A stretch of DNA of 64,000 bases. Origin: Hyaloperonospora brassicae (taxonomy: Eukaryota; Oomycota; Peronosporomycetes; Peronosporales; Peronosporaceae). The stretch spans positions 434,001 to 498,000 of the forward strand of contig CANTFL010000144.1 in NCBI GenBank assembly GCA_947650285.1, in the 5' to 3' direction. The notes under the pieces are model-generated. The model had not been told where the DNA came from. It made no database searches and saw nothing but the letters and a program-made list of their open reading frames with translations. How positions within the stretch are numbered: position 1 is the first letter of the stretch; each line of letters starts with the position of its first letter. The position numbers were made by a program, and so were the translations under genes. Positions 13,079 through 26,607 of the stretch are shown here, one piece after another.

Positions 13079-16000
13079 TATGATCCTACATCAAATTAAA
13101 AGCCTCGTCTAATATATATGTGGACTGACATTAAATTTCTTTTGCACTGATGTGTTTATAGAGATAAATGGTACCGGATAAGGCATTATAAGCAAGCGTC
13201 CGAATAACGCTAAGAAAGTGTAATATCACTTTCTTCATTGTTAAAGTTTAAATTTAATTTTATCATCTATAAATAGAACCTTTTTACTTCCATATATAAT
13301 AAGGTTGACCAGCGACTGCTCTAAAGGCATTAATACGAGAATTATTAACAATTTGTAAGCAATATCTTGTGTCCCTCGAATTTTCGTGAAAAATAAGTTT
13401 TAAATCACTAATGATGATCCTGCGCCAATGATGTACTAAACATTGAGTTATTGTTATCTATTCAGAATCATATATCTAGATTAAGTGACCCCCACATTTT
13501 CACGCAAGATACACATGATTATATTGCTAAGCAACGATGTCGTGTAGACATGTGCAGCGGTGTTCAGAAGTATGGCCGTACGTAAGACATTTTCTGACAC
13601 AATTAAGAATAATTCGACGACTGATTAGTATAGTACTATCTGTTTCTCCAGGAAAGAACATCAAAGTACGTATTATTATTTGTGCGCAAATTTGAATGTG
13701 ACACGTTCAAAATTCTTTATCCGGGAAATAAGCTTCTTGAATTCGTTCCATATCAATTGCAAAGATATTTACCCATTTTAAGCTTTAAATAATACAGTCA
13801 CGACAACACGACTATGCCGAACTGTATATTTTATTGCTGTGTAAATGTACCTAGTTACGTATTAGAAAACAAAATCATCTTGAAATGGCCCACATCAGCA
13901 ATGAGAAACAGAATCTGGATTCAAACTGGGTGTCTGCAAATTTGTGGGTAAACCTTTGCTGAATGCAACGAATTGTAGCATTATTTCAATAAATTATTAA
14001 AATGCATTTTAAAACAAATTTTATTGAAGCTTTCGGGCCAGGATATGAACGTGTTCACGTGTTTCGACAATTAAATGTATTACTGTCCCAGACATCGGCA
14101 TAAAAATTAAACTCACGGCTATACAACCGTCAGATGGGCAAAAAGATGCTGTTCAGATTATTTAGGGCTCAAAGTCCTGTTGTTGAATGATACAATCAAT
14201 CAGGCACGCACGTTGGCGTTAAATTTGGATAACGCTATTGCTAGTGTTTTTACTTCTGAACTTTAAGGACAGAATTCATACGGGAAAAGTGCATTTATTA
14301 CAAAGTCTAAGTATTAGCGATACGGTTTAGCCTACGTGTTTTTGTTTTCGAATTGATATAGTATAGTATTTTCCTAGGCATGAGGTGCACTTCTTGTACA
14401 GAACCCTGGCACCGATATATTTAATTTGATCGTTATTTTAGATGTTAATGTCAGTTTTATAAGTATTGCCGTTTTAGCGCAAAGATTAATGATGCTGCAT
14501 AGATAAGGTCAACTCGACCTTCTATTTAATCTGGAATCTTGGATGCATAACGTCTGCAGCTGAGACGGTCAATGAATGGAGATTGGCCTTTAACTAAAGC
14601 GCACATTCGGAGAAGACTTCAAACTTACTGGCCTAACAAATGTCTTCAAAGTTGTAGAAACATTAAAAACATCAACCTACAATCTTTTTCCGGCTTTGAC
14701 CGGGTAAGCCGACTAGTTCGCATATTTATGCTTCAAAATTTAGATCTTATTCGTATTGCACTATACCCTTTATTTGATCTGTTCAACACACGTGATATTG
14801 CATTCTTATCGACCGGATAGTGGCCATAACAAACAAATAATATGTTATTTGGTTTAAATATAATTATTGTATACAGTACTATCTCGTATTTAAATATGTC
14901 AACTATATATTTTTCTAGGATCAATTTTTTTTTAGAAAAACCTGAAAACTTACTTAAACACTCGCAGAAAAGAAACAGGCCTACGCCAGATTTTGTACAC
15001 ATGTATTATATTTTCTATGACGATCGGAATGGAAACTAAATGACAATTTGCTTAACATCAAAGTTGGTACAAAGCATTGGTCCTACTAATTAGTGCAACG
15101 CTAAGCGATTAGACAACATGAGTGGAGCCAAATGCATCCTATATTTTGCATGGGGCTACCGCCGAATATTTCTTATAAAATGTACAGTTGCCGAAACATA
15201 GAATGAAAAAGCTAAACAGGACTTTTAAGGAGCTCGTTACCGCCAAAAATGCGCTTTTTAAACCCGGTATCACCATAATTATAAGCTTAACTGTTTAATT
15301 CATTCAAATAACTACAGCCATTTGCAAAGTTATCGCGCGCAAAGGTGTGAGAAAGATGGTACAAAGACCTAGTTTTACTGACAAATAAGATACAGTGACG
15401 TCATTTGTGCATAATTACCGAAAAAAACATCCGGATTCGTTTGGCATCCTTCGAATAAAGAGGAATACACTATACCGATAAGTTCTTAAAATTTATTTGT
15501 TTTGTAATTGATATCATCTTGCATAAAAGTGATACAGCGGAAGCAAAATATGGTTTGTTTGCATGTATAGCACCAGGCCGATCAATTTATACGACAAATC
15601 ACAAAAACGAATATATTTGAATTTAGTTTTATCACTATGATTTAAAATGACAAAAATAGTAGTACGCATCCTCCGCGCGTCTGGATGAAATTTAAATTTT
15701 AAGAACAATCAGGCGCTTACACTCATGCTTGTTCAAAAGCATTTAATTTGCTGATTTTTTTATTTCTTCGAACCCTCATTATCTTTAAACAGCCACCGAC
15801 CTTCAAACAAGAGTTTTTTCCTTCTTCAAAAATGATGTAAAGGTGCATAATTGATGACCTATACCGGAGCTGATATATAAATAGAAAAGTTGCGGGATAT
15901 CAACCGACATCTTTTGTAATTCGTCTATTCATCAACAGAAACATTTCGCATCAGCAATGCTTTTACGCAAGTCTGTATTTGATCAGCGCTAAAACTTTGA

Positions 16001-19000
16001 ATAATAGTAGCATTAAAATAAGTTACGTCATGTATCCACGATGTTCCTTGTTATTGTTAGATATATTAAATAGTGCTTGAACAACGTGGCCGCATTCTAT
16101 CCTTAGCCTAGAGTTAATATTGCATCCTGCAAGATACCAACATAGTTGTCCAAACTTACAAATTGTAGTGTCCGACTATGTTACAAAAACTGTTGAACTA
16201 GACGGCTATATCAGTAACTTTTGTCAGATAACTAGTTAGTGTTATAATCAAAATCAAGGTGTGCTCATGCGCACTAAAGCAGTTGAGGCTTACGGAGCAC
16301 TAGGGAATCGAGACCGGCGTATCGCTGTCGTCCAAGTCTATGTTTTTGATATTCCACCTAAAATGGTATGAAGATCAGTAGGTTGTATTAAACCCAAATA
16401 ATTGAACTTAAATTATTTGATTTCATATCTAGTTTTGTGAAAATATAATATAGTTAAGCATGTAGTCGGCTTCATATGGATAACAATTACCATAATAATA
16501 TAAAAAAGTGTAAAATTTTTAGCCAGAACTAGTATAAATATTTAGAAATAATTAGTATACAATATAATGTACCAGTATCTGAGATTAGATTTTAAAAACG
16601 CCTATGTATATCAAACTAGTACCGGCAAATACATTCAGGGTAATTCTGGCTTCAAACTCGATAAGCCTGATGTTTTATTACTACATAAATTATCAAAATA
16701 AATCATCTGGACGCTAGAAGGCATAGAATTATAGGTGTTAGAATAATGGTCCGCTTAATTTAAATGGTGAGTAATGTACCTGGTATTAGCCACCTGTATA
16801 TTTTTATGCGCTGTTGTCTCAATATTTTGAACCTCAGAAAAAAACTATTTGAAGCTCTGGTTTTAAATGCTTAAATTGCATGTTCAAAATTATATGAAGG
16901 ACACCATTTCACGACAAGAAATCAATAATAATGTCACCATGTCTAGTTAGAGACTAAAAATCCAGACAAACGTTCATTCGAAGCATGAGGCGTACATGCT
17001 TTTCATCTAGTCGGTGGTGCCTTCGTTCTATTTAACGGCATATCGGCTGTATTCAATAGACATTTGGATATTGTATAACAAATTATCTGAGTAGTTTGAG
17101 CTCTTGTGCGAGCAGATTTAGAAATGATCAGAGCCATGTGTCATTCCGTTATATCAGACGCAGTGTGCGCAACTCGTGGCTTTACAGCAAAAATCACCAG
17201 ATACTGGTAGATATTTACAAGGCAAATACTACCATTGTAAGGTCTTCGACATCCAAATTCTGCTTTTTCGGCACATCAATTTGGTGTTCTTCTTAGTAAC
17301 TTCGTACTTCAAATGCCATTGCTACCTTTCTACCTCTCTGGACTAAAGGCTTTGCACCCCAAATAGCCCATAAACGTCATCTTTCCACATTTGTTACCAA
17401 ACAATTGATATATTATCTTGTTAAAACAAAACCTTTCTACAAAATTTAAGTAGTATTCACATTTTAAGTAAATCAACGTTATTGCATAAATAGGTTGGCC
17501 GTATTATTTAGCTGTTCCGTCACAAATGCGCGATCACCTTATTGTAACTTTATATATTTAAAAAGACAGAACAACTATTTTGTTTATTAAAATAACTTTG
17601 GACCTTATATTCGATACAAAACGTCGCAACCTGGCGGATCATTAGCGAGCTTAAAAACTCTAAAGCTTACCCTATTTAAAATTATAGCATATATATAAAA
17701 ATACATGCGGACGACAACTTTCCTTCCTAATAAGAGGTGAGATGGCATAGACTTTCAAATAAACGATGGTTTTTTGCTCACCATATTATCTGATATTATT
17801 TACTACCGATTGTTTCGTGGATTTTAAAGTGTCTGATTTGAATTTGCTTCAAAGTAATACCATAACTCGCATACATTTTAATGCACATCCTGTGCTTTCT
17901 GCCTAACCCACTTGCTTAAAAGTTTTTGATCAAAAAAATTAAGCGAGGTGTAAAGATTGTAATATTGTGGAGTTAATCAACACGTAAAAAGTGTTATACA
18001 GGAAGAAGGTTATTCATGTACTTTTAAAGGTGTGCGAAAGATCTACGTGCTATATGCATTAATCATTCAAACATTTTTCAAGTCAGATCACCACACAGCG
18101 GTAATCAACAAATGATTATTCAAAAATCTGATTTCGTCGTTGTATCAACAGTTTGGGATTTTAAAATTTGTGTCTAGCATTCATTTATAAAAATGATCTT
18201 TTTTATACTAGCGAAATTAAATGGGCATATTGATTTCTTATCGACGACAAAATCTTTCTGATACCACTTATAATTAAATGAGGTCTAGAAGTAGGCCTTT
18301 AAAAGTATTGCCAAACCGTATAATTTGTAGGAATATATATATTGCTTGAACCCTACTTATTTACGTATATACTAAAGGTATTTTTGTATACAACAATGTT
18401 TACTCCCAATGTCCCAATTTGCGCTAAATAGAGGTCAACCGGTCCAAACGAAGATATTACCTAATGTCATAACCGTTCAATTGCGCTTCGAAGATTACCT
18501 GCGATGGACTATACCCTCGAGCAAAGACAAATTGCATTTACTAGGCTTAAAGCCAATATTACGTAGCGAACTTATTATTGGAATATCTAGCCTACCGTAT
18601 TGTGTAATAACAGGAAGAATAAAGTTTTTTTAGTTTATAGCAAGATGAACGATAGCAAGATGTCGTCTTTTATTTAAAGGGTCTGCAACATTTTTTTCAC
18701 AAGCTAGCGTGCAGGCATGTATTTATATGGATATTATTCTGCTGCAGTTTTCACTACTTAAACAAAATGTATATACATCGACGAAGATCTATTAATTAAG
18801 CAGAACGAGAATTGTTTTTGTGTCTGCTTGATTCAGGACACGGACTTTCTACGTTTCTTTTTTGGTGGGCCTCTTCTATACATTGAATTTGTTTATGGTA
18901 GCGAACGGGTGAAGCAATGAGAAACTTGTTGGTGAAAAGAAGCACAACCAAAATTTATGTGTGTAATGAGTTTAAACATCTTCGTACTCTGGCTCTATTT

Positions 19001-21420
19001 TCATAACGAATAATTCAGTCCAATTATTTTATCACCCAATGTTTGTATTCCATAAAATATGTTCATCAAATGTGGCATACAGCTCTTCCTTTTTGTGTTA
19101 TGAATAGAAGAAAGGCGTTACTGTGTGGTAGGACAGTGCTGGTGAAACCCAAATACCAGGACCCTGAATTTCACCCTTTACTGCCGGTATAGATCAGGTT
19201 ACCAATGAGATAGTAAAGCTTGAAAACAAAGTTTGGTACTTGATGACTCGATAGATGGTTTCAATATACTGATGAATGCAGTAAAATTATGTCATTTCGC
19301 AAAATGATCATTGACCTGGCCAAAGAAGCGCAATCGTCCCTCTTGTCGTTTCTGCGGTTGGTACTTACTAGCAATACAATTATGTGAAGTCTCCTGTATA
19401 GGTTGTAACTGAGGTCTAAGCCTTCCGACCAGAAACGCATATTCAACATCAAGGTTTTAGCCGGCTAATTCATATTTAGATAATTGTTAATTCAGTGATA
19501 AAATGCAGTGGTTATGCCGGGAAAAATTGTTAAACGGCATCCTTTTTTTGATGTCTTTATTTTGTGGGCTTTTTGAGATATCGACTGAGACCAGACAAAA
19601 CCTATTTTAACGCGACAAAAGCCCAAATGACCCATTATCTTCTTTACAAGTTTCCAAAGACTATACCTGGACAATAACATCGTCAAAGAAAGTCTATAAT
19701 GAGCGCTTCAGGTGCTTTCTCATTAATTAAATTTTCACAGAAGTAATGAACGACTTGCTGAAAAAATTAACTCGTTCATTGAGGATGCTACTTTGATCTA
19801 TCAAGACCGAGTATAAGCTCAGTATAGGGACAAATGGGATAAAAGGTGGAAACCGATACACATCTGTGTCGTGGAAGCTTAATGAATACTCTCGTAGGAA
19901 GTATAACCTTTACAGAAAATCAAAAGGTTAGCGAATGATGTTGCGACGATGTGAATGAGATGTATCTAATATTGGTAGTCGTGATTTTATCAAAAATGAT
20001 TTTGGTTGAAGGCGACTTGTGGACCGCCTATTGGGTTCAATCAGTCATTCGGTAAGTAAAATACCACTCAATTGTTTCAATTACGAGACATTGCATCGTA
20101 ACGTGAATAGCTAATGGCGAGAGCGACCTGGTGTTTAATGTCCACCACAGTTTCGACCATTCTAAATCTTCGTATACAAAGCTACGAAATCACCCTCTTT
20201 ATGGCCTAGCGTAGATATGATAAAGTACTCTTTTTAGACGATTTTACTCAGATAATGAGTACCTGTTAGCTAAGAGACAGAAAAATGAACATTGGTGGTT
20301 GCGAGTAATTCATTTTTGAAAGTAACTGGTTTACAGTTGCAAGAAATTTTACATGGTGCTTACCTTACAGTTTGCAATCTCGACCGCAATCCTTTTATGA
20401 ATATTATAGATTGCATTGTAACAACAAAGATTAAAAAAACAGAATCCATGCGCAATATCATATCAGCACACTGTGTCAAACGTCTATGTCGTGGGGATGA
20501 TCAAACTAATTACAAATGATCAATCTACTAGAGGAGGTGAAAGTAGACGTATTTAGGTAATACATTACATTTATAAAACGAAGCAAATTTTTTTTTATAT
20601 AATACTGAAAAATATCAATTGGAACTTCCCACCAGTTTTAAAAACCATGTTAAAAGCAAATATATATCTAGTTGATGGTCTCGAGCAAATAAGTAAGGCA
20701 GATGAGGATCGATGTAATTGACAGAATGAATAATTAAATTATGTATAGATGTATCGGTTGTGCCACAATAATATAATGTATGATAATGTGCATCATGCAG
20801 TTATAATCGAAAACTTGCGGCTTTTAAAAGCTTTATTAGTGTATTGTGTAAACCTCTACCTAAAAGGATAAGAATTATGTGTAATTCTTCATAAATACGT
20901 ATATTATGAGCCGAAATAATAAGTGTAGACTTGCCAGCAATATTAAATACGCTAATATCGTTGTAGGAAAAGCTAATCAAGCAGCCATTATCCGTGCAGA
21001 TACGGGACATTTAACTTTTTTTACTGCCACTGAACATCAAACAAAGCCTATATTGATGTCTTATACGTTGCTTGCACGCACTTGGAGAGGACGGTGACCA
21101 ATAAACAAAGGTACTTCGTATTAGGTAAAGTAGAACTATAAATCATCGATACTTTAAGCCTCTCAAACGATGTATATTTTGTTAATCAGTTCATTGACAT
21201 ACAACCTTTTGATATATGTATCTGCTATCACCCGATGCACGCCTGGCTGCAACGGGTGAATAATGTCGTTGATATAATCGCCTTTTTAAGACATTTAGTT
21301 CAGCTGTACCGAATATCTTCTTTACAAATTATAACAATATATGTAGCGAGTTAAATAATAGAGAATTATTTTATCCATTCGAATTATATTCCTACTAACT
21401 AGTGTTTAGTGTCAACTTTA
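13079..21420. other. AT-rich gene-poor block, right part
   Basis: Same character as 1-11478: about 35% GC in sampled lines, only short ORFs, no recognised domains, no transposon ends. GC content and ORF density rise close to 21.4 kb. I see nothing else that I can support. Confidence 0.65.
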
Positions 21421-22060
21421 TGTCAAGGGCCACTTAGATACACCTAGTTCGGACAAAAGTGAAACGCCTGTGCATTATGCTATCGAATTTCGGATCAGCG
21501 GTGGAAGGGAATTACAGCATCGACGTGCATGGCATGATCTAAAGCTGAGCGTGGTAGCATCTGTAAGCGGTCTGGTAGGTGCATTGATGTCGAGACCCTT
21601 ACATGACCCAAGGGAGCACATGTTTGAGCATACACAGCAGAGTCGCGTTATGCACGAATTTTATCTAGTCATCCACATTTTTGTGAGCGCTTTCGGTGGT
21701 TCGGTGCAGAAGACGGACATCCCAATTAGCGTTAGTTTGCTTTTTACAAGAAGGTGGAGAGCAACAATTGCTAAATTGCATTAAATTAGTGACCTGTGAG
21801 GACCACTACCGTACAAAACCCTGGATGACGCCGCAGGTAAGAGATGACACGTTTGTCCAACCAGCACATCGTGTTGCCTCTTACCATTGAGTTGGAGCGC
21901 CAAGGCATAACACTAGACGTCTAACTGATGTTTAGACGAGTGTAATTGTGTAGAGGCGTTAAATATGAAATTAACCAAGGTAAATCCTCAGGAAGTATAT
22001 ATGGAAGAACTGGCGGATAGTCAAACAATCTGAACGGGGTCATGATCAACTAGCATTGAA
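21421..22060. other. Unassigned flank left of el1
   Basis: GC-richer than the block to its left. It holds an ORF of 104 codons at 21470-21784 (+) that I do not recognise and that has no neighbour supporting it. It ends at the first base of the el1 LTR. The last five bases (TTGAA) are not repeated after el1. Confidence 0.4.
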
Positions 22061-22451
22061 TGTAACGGGGCCGCCCGTTACATGGAATTGTCACTTTAAG
22101 GAAAGTGACAATAAAGAATATGAAGTTGGATATTCGTTCAACAATATCACCGAAGTGGTGCTATTGAAGGGTTGACCAAAGCGTCTGCTCGTTGGTATAT
22201 ATCTTGATGATATTAACCCACCAATCGCCGCAAGACGCGCGCAATGAGTGGTGACGAGACGTCACCATACACTCAGTTATATTAGCATAATTAAGTTAAG
22301 TCAAACAGAGAGACAGTAGTTAAAAGACTTAATTATATTAATACAGCGGTTTCACTTTTCCCTTATCTACGCTTCCTCGTTTGCCTCGTGTACGTCTGTC
22401 GGGGCACCCTAACCCTTGCGTTAAGTTCACGCAAGGGTGTGCCCCGTTACA
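22061..22451 (+). repeat. 5' LTR of el1
   Basis: 391 bp, TG...CA ends. It opens with a hairpin (TGTAACGGG / CCCGTTACA) and contains further hairpins, including one near its end (ACCCTTGCG / CGCAAGGGT). As in LTR elements generally it should carry promoter and polyadenylation signals; I cannot place these exactly. Confidence 0.92.
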
Positions 22452-22453
22452 CC

Positions 22454-22471
22454 TGGTAGCACTTTGTAGTC
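22454..22471 (+). promoter_or_regulatory. Primer-binding site of el1
   Basis: Two bases after the LTR comes TGGTAGCACTTTGTAGTC. It starts with TGG, complementary to a tRNA CCA end, and would pair with a tRNA whose 3' end reads ...AAAGTGCTACCA. The same site follows the el2 LTR and, with one change, the el3 LTR. The tRNA species is not identified. Confidence 0.7.
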
Positions 22472-22495
22472 CTTCCAAGGACCACAACATCCAAC

Positions 22496-23649
22496 ATGAA
22501 CATGTTGGATGATGGAGAGACCTTTCACGCCACGCGTAAAGGGTTTAACCTATTGAGTGACATCGAATGGAGTGCGGTAAAACGCATGAGTTCTACCGTT
22601 GGCGAGTTCGCCATTAGCTCCATGTTGGAGTCTCTAGACAGAGACCAACAACATGCCGCGATAGCCAAGTTCATCCAAAGTGAACTTGTCGCCGAAAGGG
22701 AGAAAGTAGCCTTGCTTCACCAGAAAGGCTCTCAACAGGCCGAGCAGTTGAGAGAACTCGGTGCTCAACATACAGAGCTGTTGAGACAGCAGCAATTCTA
22801 TGTTGCTGTGGGCGGGACGGCACATACGCGTCGTCCCGAAGTCATGAAAGTTGACATCTCTAAGTACAGTGGAGTCCCAGAGGACTCCCTGTTACTGTGG
22901 TTTGTCGAACTCGACAGAGCCCTAAGGGCTCGTCGCGTCGAAGATGAGCATATGAAACTCACATTTGATCGAACCCACTTGGCAGGACGTGCCAAAACTT
23001 GGTCCCTGGGCCTCGAGAGTAGCGACCCAAATGTGCTTAGGTCGCTAGATGACTTCAAGTCCCGGCTCAGACAAACGTTTCAGCCGCCACGAGCTGAGTA
23101 CAGGGCTCGTTAGGAGCTCCTGAAACTCAAGCAGGGTAAGCGTGATGTGCACGCTTACGCTCAACGTAAACGACTCCTTGCGAGTAGTATAACTGCTAAC
23201 CCAGTTCATGAACACACGTTGATTAAGGTGTTCATGCAAGGGCTCGCGGAAGGGCCCGTCAGGAGCCACCTGTTCCGCCTTGAGCTGAATACGCTTGAAG
23301 AAGCGATATCAGCCGCGGAACAGGAAGACTATAGCATGAGACAGGCTCATGCTAGCTCAAACTCTAATCGTTCACCGAGACGACAAGAGATCGGAGGTCC
23401 AGAACCAATGGACCTCTGCTATGTTGAGAGCGAGAGACCTCGCTCTTCAGACAACAAGCGATTGCAGAAGTGCAATCGCTGTCAGAAGTTAAGACACTAC
23501 GCACATGAGTGTAGTTCCCACGCCCCGTACCAAACAGTACTGAGCGAAATGGACGACCTTTTGCCAGAAAGGGCAATGGGCGTGGGTCCAGCGCTGTTGC
23601 GAAACCGAAACAGCGGAGCGGACCATCAAAAAATGGTCGGGGTCAGTAG
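22496..23649 (+). pseudogene. gag: gag (capsid/nucleocapsid), el1, interrupted
   Basis: Homologous along its length to the intact el2 gag, with a retrotransposon Gag core and a zinc-knuckle region near the end. It is broken by UAG at 23111-23113 (el3 has the same stop, el2 does not) and by a 1-nt loss just after the zinc-knuckle segment near 23517. The second histidine-side residue also differs from el2 (RHYAHEC). The start codon sits in a perfect 10-bp hairpin (22488-22497 with 22502-22511). The last codon would be the UAG at 23647-23649 inside the frameshift stem-loop. Confidence 0.85.
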
Positions 23650-23667
23650 GGGCGGAGCGCCCTACTG
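23628..23667 (+). promoter_or_regulatory. -1 frameshift signal gag/pol, el1
   Basis: The heptamer AAAAAAT (23628-23634) is followed after 9 nt by a stem-loop: CAGTAGGG (23644-23651), 8-nt loop, CCCTACTG (23660-23667). The gag UAG lies in the 5' arm. See the el2 copy for the frame analysis. Confidence 0.7.
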
Positions 23668-24884
23668 ATCCAGCAACCTCAAGAGAATTTGCAAATCTCT
23701 TGACGAAAGTTGCTCCAGATACACAATCATTGTGTGTCTCTGCACCTGGTGATGACGTTTCGCGCATCACCTTGAAGTTGGAAGTGACAAATGATTTGTC
23801 GCTTCGTGCCCTAGTAGACTGTGGGGCGTCGAACAACTTTGCTCGTCGCCAGTCACTAGAGGGTCGTAGGCTCAAGTTTGTTGAGCGCGACATTCCCCTC
23901 ACGAGGATGACGGTGCGCTTTGCAACAGGCGCATCGATTACCCTTAAGAAACATGTAGTAGGAATCCACTACACGTTGGAGGGCGAACAGTACGATGATG
24001 AATTCATCGTACTGTATCTGGATAACAAATTTGATGTCATCCTGGGATTACCTTGGCTCAGAAAGTACGAGCCAAGGGTGAGCTGGCAGCATCGATCCGT
24101 AAAGATGCCTGCCGCTTGTTCATCAGATAGCCATCTGATGAACATCTTGGAGCGTCCACAAGCGTGTGGATGTTCTGCGAGTGAGTGCGATGGCCCCACT
24201 TGCGGTTCGATCGTTCACACGACCGCACAAGATCACAGTGTAGTTAATCACTACACTGTGGAGTAAGCTCCCGGCGGCTGTACAGAAGTACAGGCGGCGC
24301 CGAAGGTCCACCACTCGAATAAGTCGAGTAGACCGGGACGTGGATGCACGCCTAGCGGGCGACATCCTAGCAAGAGTAAATCGGTTGCCCACAAGGCTCA
24401 GCATGGATATCCTAGGTCGACTGGAGAGTCATCCGTAGAGGCTCGGTACCTGACTGTGGTTGCACAGCCACAGTCAGAAGACGTCGAGGAGATAAGTCTT
24501 CACGTACTTGAGGAAGGAATTCCTCAAGAGTCACTTGCTGAAGGATTAGGCCTTCAGCAACCTGTGGAAAGAAGTTCCCAGGAAGTAACCGAGACGTTGA
24601 ACGTCTTGGTTAATGACGGATCAAGCGTAGGCGCTGATACGCTTGATCTGATTGTGCCTCCGAAATTAACTTCGGAGATAACTCAGTTGCCAACGCTAGA
24701 ACCGAAACGGTTCTTGCGTGATCTGCGTAGTGGCAAAGTCAAGCAGATCTGCATGCTCGTCACGGAGGATGAGTATGTGGCCTACATTCGATCGGCAACA
24801 GTATTTGCTGAGAACGAATGGGTTCTCAGCAGCTCATCGATGGACGAAAGTGTCCTCGATGAGAAGACTCGGATTGAGAGATAG
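23651..24884 (+). pseudogene. pol: Protease domain and spacer of pol, el1
   Basis: Aspartic protease of the retropepsin type. The catalytic motif is DCGAS (Asp near 23817; the usual form is D-S/T-G) and the flap-side motif is VILGLPWL. After the protease comes a Ser/Pro/Glu-rich spacer up to RT. A CAA to TAA change at 24264-24266 breaks the frame in this copy; el2 and el3 keep CAA. The segment closes with an in-frame UAG at 24882-24884 that all three family A copies share. Confidence 0.85.
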
Positions 24885-26607
24885 GAATCTCAATCCTGGA
24901 AGTTGCTTCAGGCAAATCCTTTGTATAAGGATTTGATCGAATTCAAGGATGTTTTCCCTGAATCCGTGCCTTGCGAGCTGCCTAAGGACAAAGGCACTCG
25001 ACACGAAATCGAGCTCAAACCGGGCTCGAAGTACTGTTTCATGAAGCAGTGGCCACTGCCTCGTGAGCAAGTACTAGCGATCGACAAGTTCTTTGCCGAT
25101 CGCTTAGCAGCGGGCCATGTAAGGGAATCGACATCCTTTCACAGCTCTCCGACCTTCTGTGTGCGAAAGGCCACAGGAGGGTGGCGGATAGTGCACACAT
25201 TCAACAAGTTGAACGCTGCAACGGTACCGGCTCAGACGCCGATACCGAGGAAGGACGTAATCATAGATGGTATGTCAAAGTGTACCATCGTTTCGTCCAT
25301 GGATCTGATGGATGGGTTCTATCAGATCCTCGTGCGTGAACGGTACACGCCGTTCACAGCAGTGAGCACCCCCCGCGGGATGCTGTGGGAGTGGCTAGTT
25401 ATGCCACAGGGGCTGAGTAATGCCCCTGCAACGTTCAACAGATGTGTTACAAATCTGTTGAGACTAGTGCGAGACTTCGCACCGAGCTACTTCGACGATG
25501 TGTTCGTCCACAGCCGGGCTATGGACGGAAGGACGGACGTTGAAGTTCATAGAACTCACGTTCGTCAGGTTCATCAACTTATGCGCAAGCATAAGTTGTA
25601 CGCCAACCTCAAGAAGTGTATATTTGCGGCTAGCGAAATACCACTTCTTGGGTGCATTGTGGGTAAGCACGGCGTACGCTCTGATCCCGAAAAGACCAAG
25701 GTTGACCGACTGTCCAGTGCCGGTCGATGTCAAGGGACTGCGGAAGTTCCTTGGGCTAGCGGCGTATTGCACAAGTATTCACGCAACTACGCCGAAATGA
25801 CGGTACAACTTTCTTGCTTGCTCAAGAAAAATGTCAAGTGGTCATGCAACGCTGAGTGCCAGCGTTCCTCTGAGGGTATCAAGCAAAGCTTGATGAAATC
25901 GCCGATCTTGGCGATTGCAGATCAGGACAAACCATTTCATGTGGTCTGTGACGCCAGCAATTTTGCAATCGGCTGTGCGTTAATGCAGTTCGACGCAGAT
26001 GGCGCGGAGCGCGTCATCTGTTATCAGTCGCGTCAGCTGCAAGCAGCTGAGCGCAATTACCCAGTGCATGACAAGGAACCCCTTGCCATGAAGTATGCAC
26101 TGGCTAAGTTTCGCGTCTATCTCTTGGGAGATAGACCGTTTGTTGTCTATACGGACCATGGGTCATCACGCACGGCCGTAAACAGCCCTCACCTCTCGCA
26201 AAGGATGGCGAGGTGGCTGTCTTTCTTCGCGGAGTATAACTTCTTCGTGGAGTATAAACCAGGACGACTCAATGTCGTCGCTGATGCGCTTTCGCGCCGG
26301 CCCGATTTCGAGCCAGACGCACAAATCAACGGTGAGGATAAGCCCACTGTTGCGACACTGTCAGTCAGTGTCCCGTCGTCAAGTAAACTTGACGACGTAC
26401 GAAAGGCATACGCGGAAGATAAGGATCTTCTGCGATTAATGGATCATCTGGTGAATCCATCCAGTAAATCTATGGGGATTTACCAGCTTTGTACCGACCC
26501 TCATCGGATCGGTATACTACACGCAACGGATTGATGTAATATACAGCTGTTGCCGACGACACGCCTCGGGTCGTCGTATTCTCTCATCACGATTTGCGTT
26601 AGGCATC
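24885..26607 (+). pseudogene. pol: Reverse transcriptase-RNase H, el1 (longest intact stretch)
   Basis: Open from 24885 to 26534 in the protease frame. RT motifs in order: WRIVHTFNKLN, SMDLMDGFYQI, VMPQGLSNAPATF, and the catalytic box YFDDVFVHS. RNase H follows, with CDAS, DKE and YTDH residues. Bases 25696-25772 carry a 2-nt loss compensated by a 1-nt loss, which swaps about 23 residues after the thumb-side PEK motif; el3 has the same change, el2 does not. A frameshift near 26475 and the family-wide frame step before integrase end the ORF. Confidence 0.88.

Noticed and set aside
1..21420. RIP-like or CpG-deamination origin of the AT-rich block
   Set aside because: CpG remains frequent, no mutated transposon text is visible, and oomycetes are not known for RIP.
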